Origin: Cryomorphaceae bacterium BACL29 MAG-121220-bin8
Lineage (GTDB): Bacteria > Bacteroidota > Bacteroidia > Flavobacteriales > Flavobacteriaceae
NCBI GenBank assembly: GCA_905182765.1
Contig: CAJJCV010000028.1
Location: 1-36,501, forward strand
Direction of reading: 5' to 3'
DNA length: 36,501 bases
Shown: one piece after another, positions 18,977-26,995 of the stretch
Layout: the number at the start of each line of letters is the position of its first letter
How positions within the stretch are numbered: the stretch's first letter is position 1
Notes under the pieces: generated by a model
Seen by the model: the letters and a program-made list of their open reading frames with translations, nothing else
Database searches by the model: none
What the model was told of the DNA's origin: nothing
Translations under genes and position numbers: made by a program

Positions 18977-20346
18977 TTATTATTAGTAATTAATTTTTTT
19001 GTCAAGTAGTTAAATCTCAAATAAAGTAAAATTGATGCCGAAAATAATCCTACAAATAAACCAATCCAAATTCCGGTACTCTCAAAAGAAGTGTAAAGTC
19101 CTAAATAATATGAAATTGGAAAACCAATAATCCAATATGAAATAAATGTAATTAATGCAGGAATTTTAACATCTTGTAAGCCTCTCAAAGCTCCTAAAAT
19201 AACGACTTGTAATCCATCAAATATTTGAAAAAATGCAGCTACTAGCAGTAGTTTGGAAGCTATTAGAATAACTTCAGAATTATCGCTTAAGTTCAGTAAC
19301 TCATTATTATTCAAATACAAGGTTGGTAGCCAGTCCCTAAATATTAAAAAGAACGATGCAAATACAATTTCAATTAAAAAGGTTAAAAATAAAATTGAAT
19401 AAGCAATTCTTCTAAGTGATACAAAATCTGATAATCCTTTTTGATTTCCAACTCTAACCATAGCAGCGACCGAAAGTCCAATTCCAACCATAAATGTCAT
19501 GCTAGATAGATTTAAGGCTATCTGATTTGCAGCTTGTGGATTTTTGCCTAAAACTCCACTAATCCATATAGCAGCAGTAAAAATACCCACTTCAAAAAAC
19601 ATCTGAAGTGCTGATGGAAATCCTAAATCAAAAAGTTTATTAGTTATCTTTTTTTCAATTTTTTTAAAATTAAATCCAGTTATATAAGGTTTAAATTTAT
19701 CTTTCTTTTTGAAAATCATCCATAAAAAGTAAACCATAATAATTCTAGAAAAAAGAGTTCCTATGGCTGCCCCAGTTATTCCTAATTTAGGAAATCCAAA
19801 TGTTCCAAAAATCAGTAAATAATTTAAAATAATATTTATCACATTAGCTAAAATTGTAGCGTACATTGGGTATTTTGTACTTGAAAGCCCATCTGAAAAT
19901 TGTTTCAAAGCCTGAAATACGATTAAAGGAATTAATGAAAGAGCGACGAGATTTAGGTACGGAATAGCTAACTCTACGACCTCTTTAGGCTGATCCATGT
20001 AATACATTACAGGTTTGAGCAAGAGAATTATCAAAAAAAGTAAAACACTTAAAATAGTACAAAGAATCAAGCCATGTTTAAAGGCGTTTTTACCATCTGA
20101 AATATTGTTCGAGGCATCAGCTTCAGCTACTAGAGGAGTAATAGCGGTTGAAAACCCTATTCCCAAAGACATTGCTATAAAAACAAAACTATTACCAAGT
20201 GAAACAGCAGCAAGTTCTGCTGTTCCTAGTTGACCAACCATAACATTATCAGCAAAGGCAACAAATGTATGTCCCAACATTCCAAGCATTACAGGAAAGG
20301 ACAACTTTAAATTATAACGAAATTCTTTAGTATAATTAGCAATCAA
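18973..20346 (-). CDS. MATE family efflux transporter
   Basis: A 457-residue multidrug and toxin extrusion protein with 12 helices in two halves, probably Na+- or H+-coupled export of cationic compounds. The opening YTKEFRYNLKLSFPVMLGMLGHTFVAFADNVMVGQLGTAELAAVSLGNS.. is typical of the Bacteroidota NorM-like branch, and the ALKQFSDGLSST motif after helix 4 is conserved there. The only start that keeps helix 1 is a TTG at 20344-20346. A TAAATTTG-like -7 sequence (TACATTTG) lies just upstream. Overlaps the cupin stop by 4 nt. Confidence 0.93.
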   Translation of the reverse strand: MIANYTKEFRYNLKLSFPVMLGMLGHTFVAFADNVMVGQLGTAELAAVSLGNSFVFIAMSLGIGFSTAITPLVAEADASNNISDGKNAFKHGLILCTILSVLLFLIILLLKPVMYYMDQPKEVVELAIPYLNLVALSLIPLIVFQALKQFSDGLSSTKYPMYATILANVINIILNYLLIFGTFGFPKLGITGAAIGTLFSRIIMVYFLWMIFKKKDKFKPYITGFNFKKIEKKITNKLFDLGFPSALQMFFEVGIFTAAIWISGVLGKNPQAANQIALNLSSMTFMVGIGLSVAAMVRVGNQKGLSDFVSLRRIAYSILFLTFLIEIVFASFFLIFRDWLPTLYLNNNELLNLSDNSEVILIASKLLLVAAFFQIFDGLQVVILGALRGLQDVKIPALITFISYWIIGFPISYYLGLYTSFESTGIWIGLFVGLFSASILLYLRFNYLTKKLITNNN

Positions 20347-20361
20347 TTTTTTAAATTTTCA

Positions 20362-20369
20362 CAAATGTA
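20362..20369 (-). promoter_or_regulatory. Candidate -7 element for MATE transporter
   Basis: TACATTTG on the minus strand matches TAnnTTTG, 15 nt upstream of the TTG start; this supports the short leader and the TTG start. No -33 TTG at the right distance. Confidence 0.4.
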
Positions 20370-20408
20370 AGTCAGTTTTAATTAGTATTTTAATAAAAAT
20401 AAGTTCAA

Positions 20409-21278
20409 ATGAAATCTAATTTTTCTAGAATAATACAGGGTTGTATGAATTGGGGTAAATGGGGAAGTTCACTTTCTACTAACGAAATGGAAAAGTTAAT
20501 TCATTTCAATATAGAAATTGGAATAACTTCTTTTGATCATGCTGACATATATGGTGATTACACTACTGAAAAGGAGTTTGGTGAAGCTTTTAAAAACTCA
20601 AGTATTAAAAGAGAGGAATTGCAGTTGATATCAAAATGCGGAATTCAATACGTTGGTGAAACCCGATCAAATAAAGTTAAACATTATCAATATGATTCAG
20701 ACTATATAATATTCAGTGCTGAAAAATCGATTAAGGATTTAAAGGCAGAATATTTAGATATATTTTTGTTGCATAGACCAAGCCCACTTATGCATCCTGA
20801 TGAAATTTCTAAAGCTGTTGATCTTTTAATATCACAAGGAAAAATAAAATCATTTGGCCTTTCCAATTTTACAAATTATCAAACTGATTTAATCTCTGCT
20901 AATTCTAAAGTTAGCGCCAATCAAATACAGTTCTCCTTATCTTATAACAAACCTATTTTTGATTCCTCTTTAGATTACATGCTGGTTAATAATATAACTC
21001 CTATGAGCTGGAGTCCGTTAGGAACGATATTTAAAGATGAAAATGAGAATAATAAAAGAATTCATGTATTGTTAGATGAACTTTCAGTTAAATACAATGT
21101 TTCAAAGGATCAATTATTATTGTGTTGGATTTTAAAACATCCATCAAAAATCCATCCAGTAATTGGAACGGTTAAAGCTGAAAGAATTATTGCTGCAAAA
21201 GATTCTTTGAGTATTAGACTAAGTGAAATAGATTGGTTTCGAATGTTAGAAACCTACTTAGGGCACAAACTTCCTTAA
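20409..21278 (+). CDS. Aldo/keto reductase (YdhF-like)
   Basis: A 289-residue TIM-barrel NADPH-dependent reductase. The catalytic pocket is visible: D43 and Y48 in SFDHADIYGDY, Lys in LISKCG near residue 78 and His in LLHRP near residue 120. The cofactor-binding end PVIGTVKAERI is near residue 255. The opening RIIQGCMNWGKWG and LGHKLP at the end are typical of the YdhF branch. Substrate unknown; a broad carbonyl reductase is likely. It is divergent from the MATE gene (62 nt apart), and a repeat-rich non-coding stretch follows it. Confidence 0.92.
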   Translation: MKSNFSRIIQGCMNWGKWGSSLSTNEMEKLIHFNIEIGITSFDHADIYGDYTTEKEFGEAFKNSSIKREELQLISKCGIQYVGETRSNKVKHYQYDSDYIIFSAEKSIKDLKAEYLDIFLLHRPSPLMHPDEISKAVDLLISQGKIKSFGLSNFTNYQTDLISANSKVSANQIQFSLSYNKPIFDSSLDYMLVNNITPMSWSPLGTIFKDENENNKRIHVLLDELSVKYNVSKDQLLLCWILKHPSKIHPVIGTVKAERIIAAKDSLSIRLSEIDWFRMLETYLGHKLP

Positions 21279-21300
21279 GAATAAGTTTTTAAATAAGCTT

Positions 21301-21537
21301 TTTTGACTATTTTTTATCAATTTTAGCTGTTTTTTCATCAATTTTGGCTTTTTTTGATCATTTTAATCAAATTTTTACTCTTTTTTATAAAAAAAATTAT
21401 CTTAAATAAAGACTTCTTTAAAGTCTTTATTTAAATAAACGATTTTTGTGTATTTTTGATCAATTTTGTCAATTTTTTGATCATTTTTAGCTTTTTTTGA
21501 TCATTTTAATGAATTTTCACTCTTTTTTGTAAAAAAC
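21301..21537. repeat. Paired direct repeat of GATCA-phased T-rich units flanking a hairpin
   Basis: Two copies of a roughly 93-nt T-rich sequence lie at about 21301-21393 and 21444-21536; the first 60 nt align without gaps at offset 143 and match at about 50 of 60 positions. Within each copy ATCA recurs every 20-21 nt (21316, 21337, 21357 and 21459, 21480, 21500), mostly inside (G)ATCA(A)TTTT(A/G)GC(T). A 14-bp inverted repeat separates the copies. The distal end of the second copy includes the last codons of the AlkA-type gene (KKE and stop). No ORF of note lies inside. Function unknown. Confidence 0.75.
21402..21434. terminator. 14-bp inverted repeat, possible bidirectional terminator
   Basis: TTAAATAAAGACTT (21402-21415) pairs perfectly with 21421-21434 across a 5-nt loop. 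It sits midway between the two T-rich repeat copies and between convergent genes, so it may end both transcripts, but the stem is AT-rich and lacks a clean T-run on the plus side. Confidence 0.5.
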
Positions 21538-22125
21538 TTTTTCTTCAATAGATTTCCAAAGCAAAAGCGAAGCGATTGTATTGTATGGACTCCATTTTTT
21601 AATAAAACTATCTAGTTTATGTTCTGAAAGTTCGTCAATGCTATAGTTAATTCTTATGCTATTAATTAATGCTAGATCACCTTTTGAAAATATATTTTTC
21701 TTAAAAAGTATAAATATTAAAAACATTTCTGACGTCCATTTTCCAACTCCTTTTATTTTAGTCAGTTCTTTTATTACTTCATTTTTATTTATTTTATGAA
21801 AATCAGTTTTATTGTTTAAAAAAAATAAATAGGTATTTTTGATATAGTCTACTTTCCTGTATGATATTCCAATAGATTGCATTATATCATTATCGATTTC
21901 AACAATCTGAGGAGGAGCCTTGTCACTTATAAGTTCTAGAAACCTCTTCTTAATTGTAATAGCAGCCTTAAAACTTACTTGTTGTTCGATAATTAATAAT
22001 GCAATAGCTTTAGAGAAATCTGATTCATATCTGTCCTCAAGTGTTATATCATTTTTGAATTTGTCAATCAAAAACGACATTATTTTATCATTTTTCAAAT
22101 GATTAAATGCATTTGTAAAATCCAT
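21517..22125 (-). CDS. DNA-3-methyladenine glycosylase 2-like (AlkA/HhH-GPD)
   Basis: A 202-residue base-excision repair glycosylase that removes alkylated bases. The helix-hairpin-helix motif is TKIKGVGKWTSEMFLIF near residues 127-143, followed by the catalytic Asp in SKGDLALINS near residue 154, the standard AlkA-type order. The IIEQQVSFKAAITIKKRF segment near residue 45 is the conserved HhH-GPD entry helix. It is shorter than E. coli AlkA because the N-terminal beta domain is missing, as in many bacterial MagIII/AlkA-like enzymes. Last gene of a three-gene operon; its ATG overlaps the DUF2834 stop (TAATG). Its last codons lie inside a T-rich repeat copy. Confidence 0.88.
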   Translation of the reverse strand: MDFTNAFNHLKNDKIMSFLIDKFKNDITLEDRYESDFSKAIALLIIEQQVSFKAAITIKKRFLELISDKAPPQIVEIDNDIMQSIGISYRKVDYIKNTYLFFLNNKTDFHKINKNEVIKELTKIKGVGKWTSEMFLIFILFKKNIFSKGDLALINSIRINYSIDELSEHKLDSFIKKWSPYNTIASLLLWKSIEEKVFYKKE

Positions 22126-22427
22126 TATTTATCGTGAGTATCGTATAGGTACAATGGAAAAGCTAAAGAAAATCCTACTAAAAAAAGACAGATTACATAT
22201 TTTGTGATTTTAATTTTTTTTCTTTTGGATTGATAAATTAAAAAAATTAAAAAAGCAGATGCCGCTACAGTTAGATCCATTGTTATCATGGATACTGAAT
22301 GAGGTCCAAAAAAAATATCATTCCAAAACCCGTCCATTGACCATTGATTGTTCTGTAAAAAATTAATTAAATGATAATAAGGAAGAACAACACCTAGTAC
22401 ACATAGGATTAAATATATTTTTTTCAT
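22125..22427 (-). CDS. DUF2834 small membrane protein
   Basis: A 100-residue protein with three hydrophobic helices: the N-terminus (YLILCVLGVVLPYYHLINFL), MITMDLTVAASAFLIFLIY near residue 48, and YVICLFLVGFSLAFPLYLY near the end. The layout, with FF.. then ..MDL.V.A..FLIF.., fits DUF2834. No function is known for the family. Its ATG overlaps the stop of an upstream 59-aa basic protein (ATGA) and its stop overlaps the glycosylase ATG, so the three are translationally coupled. Confidence 0.8.
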   Translation of the reverse strand: MKKIYLILCVLGVVLPYYHLINFLQNNQWSMDGFWNDIFFGPHSVSMITMDLTVAASAFLIFLIYQSKRKKIKITKYVICLFLVGFSLAFPLYLYDTHDK

Positions 22428-22603
22428 TTCTTTTTCTTTTTTGAAATAATCTCTTGAATATGTTTTTTTATTTTATTAATTCGCATTTTTCTAAACTCAA
22501 CTTTTTCTAATTTCCCACTAATCTTAGTTCTTAATATTCTTTTTTTTAGTTGATTGATTTTATGGCCTAATTTAGTTAGGTCATCTTTATTTGATTTTCC
22601 CAT
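22424..22603 (-). CDS. 59-aa Lys/Arg-rich small protein
   Basis: An ATG at 22601-22603 opens a 59-codon frame (MGKSNKDDLTKLGHKINQL then KKRILRTKISGKLEKVEF and a KKKKK tail before TGA). The stop overlaps the DUF2834 start by 4 nt (ATGA), the classic coupled arrangement, which is good evidence that it is real. The product is very basic and predicted to be a single charged helix; it could bind nucleic acid or a partner. No family recognised. Confidence 0.65.
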   Translation of the reverse strand: MGKSNKDDLTKLGHKINQLKKRILRTKISGKLEKVEFRKMRINKIKKHIQEIISKKKKK

Positions 22604-22623
22604 TTTTTCAAAAATTAAGTGTT

Positions 22624-22643
22624 ATTTACTAAAGTTAGTAAAT
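22624..22643. promoter_or_regulatory. Palindromic operator candidate between divergent operons
   Basis: ATTTACTAA-AG-TTAGTAAAT is a perfect 9-bp inverted repeat with a 2-nt centre in the 85-nt gap between the AlkA-type operon and the dioxygenase gene. A TATATTTA -7-like element (22669-22676) lies downstream for the plus gene, placing the palindrome just upstream of the expected -33 position. Confidence 0.5.
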
Positions 22644-22688
22644 CAATTACATACATAACAAGAATTACTATATTTAAAAAAAAATATT

Positions 22689-24113
22689 ATGGCTTTTATA
22701 AAAAAAGAATATTCTGACGGATTTTTTAATGTGGGGAAAAATAATGGTTTTTTACCTAAAAGTATTCCTTTAGAAAAACTTCCTCAGCCTTATTCTATTC
22801 TTCAAGATATTCTAGATAAAATGCCAGTTAAAATTAATAATGAATCAGGTTATTTAGATCAACCTGGAGCCATTCATATTGTAGTTAAATCTTTGCCAAA
22901 TTATTTTGAACAAGTTTCTAACGAAACAGATATTATGTTGATTCAAGCTTTATATAGAGGATACTGTTTTTTAGCTTCAGCATATACTTTAGAACCTTCA
23001 TTTCAACATTACAGGAAAACTGGCGATTATGGTAAAGCTCAAAATATTCTTCCGATTCAAATCGCTCAACCTTTTGTAGAAGTATCAAAAAAACTTGATG
23101 TTTATCCATGGCTTGATTATCATTATGCATATTCTTTAGGGAATTATAAAAAAATTGATAAATCAGGTGACCATAAATGGTCAAACTTAGATATGTGTGT
23201 TCGTTTTTCTGGTCAGCCTGATGAAGTAGGTTTCATAATGTTACACGTCGATATTAATCAACATTCTCCAAGTTTAGTAGGATCAGTGATTAATGTTTTA
23301 CATGCTTTAAAGGATAAAAATTCAACTAATTCTATTAAATTTTTAAAGGAAAATTTCCAAACAATGAAATTAATGAATAGTAGAAGAAGAGAAATGTGGA
23401 AAGCATCAAGGTGGAATCACTACAATGATTTTCGTGTATTTATTATGGGGGTAAAAGGAAATGAAGAATTGTTTGGGGACGGAGTATTATACGAAGGTGT
23501 TTGGAACGAACCTAAACAATTTAGGGGTCAAACAGGAGCTCAAGATGACATAATTCCCATGGAAGATATTTTTAGTGGTGTTATAAAACATTATCCTAAA
23601 AATGAGTTGACAAAATACTTGATAGATCTTAGAAGTTACAGACCTAAATGTATTCAGAATTTTTTTAAGGATTTAGAGGACACCGTTAATGAGTTAAGCG
23701 AAGAAGGAATTTCATATATTTTATCAAAACAAAATAATTATGAAGGCTTATGTTATCTACTAGGCGTTTTGGAAGAAATATATCATTTTAGAAATGGACA
23801 TTGGCAGTTTGTACAAAAGTATATTATGGCTAATACTAAGTATGCAAAAGCAACTGGCGGAACTCCAATCATAAGTTGGTTGCCAAATCAAATGAAAGCA
23901 GTATTGAAAGAAATGAATAATGTTATTGATTTAATTGAAATTAAAGATTTGAACTCTGAAGTATGTGATTTATTTAATGGGATTAAAAATGAAATTGACA
24001 AAAAAGTAGAACTCTTAGATCACCAACTTGAGTTAATTAATAAAAAATCTTTTTCAGCAGATAAAGTGTTTGAACTTAATAAAAAATATAATCTTTCTGA
24101 TAAAAAAGATTAA
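22689..24113 (+). CDS. Indoleamine 2,3-dioxygenase family heme protein
   Basis: A 474-residue protein of the IDO superfamily, which opens the indole ring of tryptophan to N-formylkynurenine using heme and oxygen. Matching landmarks in order: QALYRGYCFLASAYTL (helices of the N-terminal part), ILPIQIAQPFVEVSKKLDVYPWLDYHYAYSLGNY, FSGQPDEVGFIMLHV, FRGQTGAQDDIIPMEDI, the LRSYRP stretch and YHFRNGHWQFVQKYI with H371 in the place of the proximal heme ligand, then KATGGTPIISWLPNQ, the GTGGT motif in altered form. It lacks a signal peptide, so cytoplasmic. No kynurenine-pathway gene (kynB, kynU) is beside it, so true substrate (tryptophan or another indole) is open. The stop overlaps the opposing asparaginase-like gene by 4 nt. 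Confidence 0.85.
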   Translation: MAFIKKEYSDGFFNVGKNNGFLPKSIPLEKLPQPYSILQDILDKMPVKINNESGYLDQPGAIHIVVKSLPNYFEQVSNETDIMLIQALYRGYCFLASAYTLEPSFQHYRKTGDYGKAQNILPIQIAQPFVEVSKKLDVYPWLDYHYAYSLGNYKKIDKSGDHKWSNLDMCVRFSGQPDEVGFIMLHVDINQHSPSLVGSVINVLHALKDKNSTNSIKFLKENFQTMKLMNSRRREMWKASRWNHYNDFRVFIMGVKGNEELFGDGVLYEGVWNEPKQFRGQTGAQDDIIPMEDIFSGVIKHYPKNELTKYLIDLRSYRPKCIQNFFKDLEDTVNELSEEGISYILSKQNNYEGLCYLLGVLEEIYHFRNGHWQFVQKYIMANTKYAKATGGTPIISWLPNQMKAVLKEMNNVIDLIEIKDLNSEVCDLFNGIKNEIDKKVELLDHQLELINKKSFSADKVFELNKKYNLSDKKD

Positions 24114-24610
24114 TTAATTTTTTCGAAAATACCTTTTTCTTTATTTTTTTTAACATTATTTGGAAGAAAATATTGCCCTTGCATAGTTATATAAACCCCG
24201 CTTGAAAGTGATTGAACGAATGATAGCGCACAACCTAAATTAAAAAATCCATCTGAAGAGCTTCCAAATGCATATGGAATCATTGCACCCGTAAGAATTA
24301 TAGTTTTTTCATTAAGATTTGCTTTTTCAAGTTCTTTTGCAGTCTGAACAATTCTATCTGTTCCGTGAGTTATTATAATTTTCTTTGAATGTGAAGTTTT
24401 ACATTTTGAAATTATTTTTTTAGTATGAGATTGATTCATTTCCAAACTGTCGATCATCATTAATGTTTCAAAATCTACATTCAATTTACATCTACTTCTT
24501 TTCAACATTTCAGGCAGGTGTGTTTTTTCAAAATATAGTTCACCATCTTTATAATTATAACTCTTGTCAAAAGTTCCACCTGTAATAAAAATCTGTATTG
24601 AATTATCCAT
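24110..24610 (-). CDS. Single-domain asparaginase-like protein
   Basis: A 166-residue protein matching the N-terminal domain of type I/II L-asparaginases only. The two threonine motifs are present: ITGGTFDK near residue 9 (first Thr) and IITHGTDR near residue 78 (second Thr with Asp), followed by KTIILTGAMIPYAFGSSSDGFFNLGCAL. The C-terminal domain of full asparaginases (about 150 residues) is absent, and the ends look natural, as in a known family of short proteins. Amidohydrolase activity is possible but unproven. It starts 1 nt after the stop of the EEP nuclease gene (TAA-A-ATG), so they are coupled. Confidence 0.82.
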   Translation of the reverse strand: MDNSIQIFITGGTFDKSYNYKDGELYFEKTHLPEMLKRSRCKLNVDFETLMMIDSLEMNQSHTKKIISKCKTSHSKKIIITHGTDRIVQTAKELEKANLNEKTIILTGAMIPYAFGSSSDGFFNLGCALSFVQSLSSGVYITMQGQYFLPNNVKKNKEKGIFEKIN

Positions 24611-24611
24611 T

Positions 24612-25649
24612 TTATAGTTCTTTTGCTAAAAGCATATATATTGGAAAATGATCGCTAAACCCATCTAAAAATTTTCCTCCTGCAAAACTTTTAAAAGGAT
24701 ATCCCTCATATTTACCTTCTTGATTTATTAGATATTTTTTGTTAAAAACTCCTGCTTTTAAAAAAAAATGTCCTGAATTTTTTAAAAGTTCACTGGAAAT
24801 CATAAATTGATCTAACATATCCCATTTTCCTCTGTAATTATAACTCCCAAACCCTTTTTTATATAATTTTTCGGTTGGGTTAAAAAGCTCATCTCTATTG
24901 ATTTTTGATTTGTTTGCAACAGTTTTTAAAATAGGCTTGATGCTCTTGTCTGTTGGGTTATCATTAAAGTCACCCATATTTATAATTTTAGCCTTAGAAT
25001 CTGTAGCTAAAATAGAATCTATTATTTTTTTGTTCAATTGACTAGCTAGAATTCTTCCTTTTTCACTTCGCATTCTACCTCCAGATCTAGAAGGCCAATG
25101 GTTAACAATAAAATGAATTAATTCTTTATCTAAATATCCAGAAACTAAGAGATGATCTCTTGTAAAATCAGTTTCTCCATTCTCTCTTTTTAAGTAAAGC
25201 GAGTATGCTTTTGTAAAAATAGGCGTAAACCTATTTGTATTAAAAAGCAAACCTACGTCAATTCCTCTTTCATCAGGGGAGTCAAAATGAACAATACCAT
25301 ACCCTTGATTTTTTAATTCTTCGTTATTAATTAAATCTATAAGAACCTTCTTGTTTTCAACTTCACAAAGACCAATTATTGAAGGAGAAGTGCCTACTAT
25401 ATCTTTTCCAATTTCTGAAATCACTCGTGCTATATTTTTTGACTTTTTAAGATAAATATTTTCTGTCCACTTATCCCTTCCATTAGGTGTTCTGTCATCA
25501 TCAAAAGTTTTGGGGTCGTCTAATGTGTCAAAGAGATTTTCAACATTATAGAATGCTATTGTATTTACACTATATTTTTTTGACGGATTTAACTGAGCCC
25601 AACACAGAATAGGGATTAAGGTAATTAAGACTGAAAATGATCTAAACAT
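24612..25649 (-). CDS. Secreted endonuclease/exonuclease/phosphatase family protein
   Basis: A 345-residue secreted protein with a signal peptide (MFRSFSVLITLIPILCWAQ). The EEP fold marks appear in order: AFYNVENLFDT, GLCEVENK (catalytic Glu), VNHWPSRSGG (His), NMGDFNDNPT (Asp and Asn) and FSDHFPIYM (terminal Asp-His pair). This branch with the FYNVENLFD opening is frequent in Bacteroidota and probably hydrolyses extracellular or periplasmic nucleic acid or phosphodiesters to supply phosphate or nucleosides. No T9SS tail is seen. Operon with the short asparaginase-like gene. Confidence 0.88.
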   Translation of the reverse strand: MFRSFSVLITLIPILCWAQLNPSKKYSVNTIAFYNVENLFDTLDDPKTFDDDRTPNGRDKWTENIYLKKSKNIARVISEIGKDIVGTSPSIIGLCEVENKKVLIDLINNEELKNQGYGIVHFDSPDERGIDVGLLFNTNRFTPIFTKAYSLYLKRENGETDFTRDHLLVSGYLDKELIHFIVNHWPSRSGGRMRSEKGRILASQLNKKIIDSILATDSKAKIINMGDFNDNPTDKSIKPILKTVANKSKINRDELFNPTEKLYKKGFGSYNYRGKWDMLDQFMISSELLKNSGHFFLKAGVFNKKYLINQEGKYEGYPFKSFAGGKFLDGFSDHFPIYMLLAKEL

Positions 25650-25845
25650 GTATTTTATTTATATTTAAAATTACAAACATTTTAATTGATAAATTTTATG
25701 TTTTTAAAATAAACTAACTATAATTTTCAATGTAATAGGATTAATAAAGCGTTTCTTCACATCTGGATGATGCAAATGAAAAATTATTTGTATTAATTTT
25801 TTCATTTTGTACTTTATAAGTAGTTTCGTGTAAAAATTTAAATAA

Positions 25846-26070
25846 ATGAAAAATACGATTATTAAAATTGTAAGAATTGGATTAAGAATACATTCTTTAT
25901 TTCATTTATTAGAATTTATTTCTGCTTTGTATGAAGAGGCATATATTACGGCAACAATTGCATTTATTGCTATGTTCTTAGAACTTTTAGCAAGTTTTTT
26001 AATCCCTAAAGAACACATACATATTAAGCCATTAATTTCCGATGTTCATGAATCTTGCGATGAGAAATAA
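25846..26070 (+). CDS. Small membrane protein, unknown
   Basis: A 74-residue protein with two hydrophobic helices (residues about 16-32 and 34-52) and a polar, His/Glu/Asp-rich tail (PKEHIHIKPLISDVHESCDEK) that might bind metal. ATG start is natural. No family recognised. It lies alone between a divergent EEP nuclease gene and a secreted protein gene on the same strand. Confidence 0.55.
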   Translation: MKNTIIKIVRIGLRIHSLFHLLEFISALYEEAYITATIAFIAMFLELLASFLIPKEHIHIKPLISDVHESCDEK

Positions 26071-26101
26071 ACATGCGATAAGGTATGTTTGTTTTTTTTA
26101 T

Positions 26102-26109
26102 TAAATTTG
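26102..26109 (+). promoter_or_regulatory. Candidate -7 element
   Basis: TAAATTTG is an exact match to TAnnTTTG, 31 nt before the ATG at 26141. The nearest TTG upstream is too close for a -33 element, so only partial support. Confidence 0.4.
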
Positions 26110-26140
26110 AAGTAATAATTAAAACTTTAAAAATATTTTT

Positions 26141-26911
26141 ATGAAAAAAATTAATTTATTAATAACACTTTTATTTACTGTAATTACGTACTCACAGATG
26201 ATAACATACACATCTGTAAGATTAGATGATGGGCAAAATGATGCATATGTTGATGTAGAAAAATTTTGGTCAAAAATTCATGAGCAAGCTATTAATGACG
26301 ATTTAGAAACAGGCTGGATGATTTGGAAAGTTATACCTGTAGAAGGAGATGAGAATGCTGCAAATCAACCTGATTTTTTAATTATGAATTTTTATAAGGA
26401 TTCAGTTCAAATGAATAATAATGTTGATTTTTATAAATTAGGAAGAAGCGTGTACAATAAATTATCAAAGAAAAAATTTGATAAAATATGGGAAGAAGGT
26501 CCCTACGGAACAAGAAATTTTTATCAACTTGAAAGGTTAGATAATACAACTTGGCTTTTTGGAGATCTTGAAATTGGCACAATGCTTAGTTTAAATGCAT
26601 TTAAACAAACTAATGAAACTTACGAGCAATACGAGATGGAATTTTATAAGAAATGGCATAACAAAGGTATTTTAAACGGTTCTAGAAAGTGGTGGGAATT
26701 TAATAGAGTATTGTCTAGTAGTGAGAATGGAAATAAAGAAATTACCCATGTTACACTTGATATGATGGGTAAAGAAATTCCTGAAGAGGAAGCAGAAAAG
26801 GCTTGGGGCACACCTACTTTTAGTGATAGAATGATGTGGAATAATGGATCAAAAACTAGAGAAATGATTAACCAGGTTAATCTTGAATTAGTAATGTATA
26901 GATTTAAATAA
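26141..26911 (+). CDS. Secreted protein with apparent duplicated domain, unknown
   Basis: A 256-residue protein with a signal peptide (MKKINLLITLLFTVITYSQ). The rest looks like two related halves: residues 25-100 (VEKFWSKIHEQ.., GWMIWKVIPVEG.., DFLIMNFY) and 145-215 (YEMEFYKKWHNKG.., RKWWEFNRVLSS.., ITHVTLDMM). Both show a helix with W/KxH, a W-rich strand, then a strand ending in a hydrophobic run. That resembles two ferredoxin-like (dimeric alpha-beta barrel) units in tandem, but this is my visual reading. No catalytic site recognised. A strong terminator follows. Confidence 0.6.
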   Translation: MKKINLLITLLFTVITYSQMITYTSVRLDDGQNDAYVDVEKFWSKIHEQAINDDLETGWMIWKVIPVEGDENAANQPDFLIMNFYKDSVQMNNNVDFYKLGRSVYNKLSKKKFDKIWEEGPYGTRNFYQLERLDNTTWLFGDLEIGTMLSLNAFKQTNETYEQYEMEFYKKWHNKGILNGSRKWWEFNRVLSSSENGNKEITHVTLDMMGKEIPEEEAEKAWGTPTFSDRMMWNNGSKTREMINQVNLELVMYRFK

Positions 26912-26939
26912 ACTATAGAACTTAAATTTTTAAATACAA

Positions 26940-26972
26940 AAAAAGCCTGCTTGTCATACAAGCAGGCTTTTT
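26940..26972. terminator. Bidirectional intrinsic terminator
   Basis: A 15-bp stem: AAAAAGCCTGCTTGT (26940-26954) pairs with 26958-26972 around a CAT loop, GC-rich in the core with A- and T-runs at the ends. It lies between two convergent genes (26911 and 26996) and fits both. Confidence 0.92.
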
Positions 26973-26995
26973 AATTTTTGGTTAATAATCTATGA

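Noticed and set aside
21301-21537. CRISPR-like array
   Set aside because: Units are only about 20 nt, tandem without unique spacers, with diverged copies and no cas genes.
26644-26961. 105-codon antisense frame over the secreted orphan gene
   Set aside because: It runs through the strong terminator and opposes a gene with a signal peptide and normal start.
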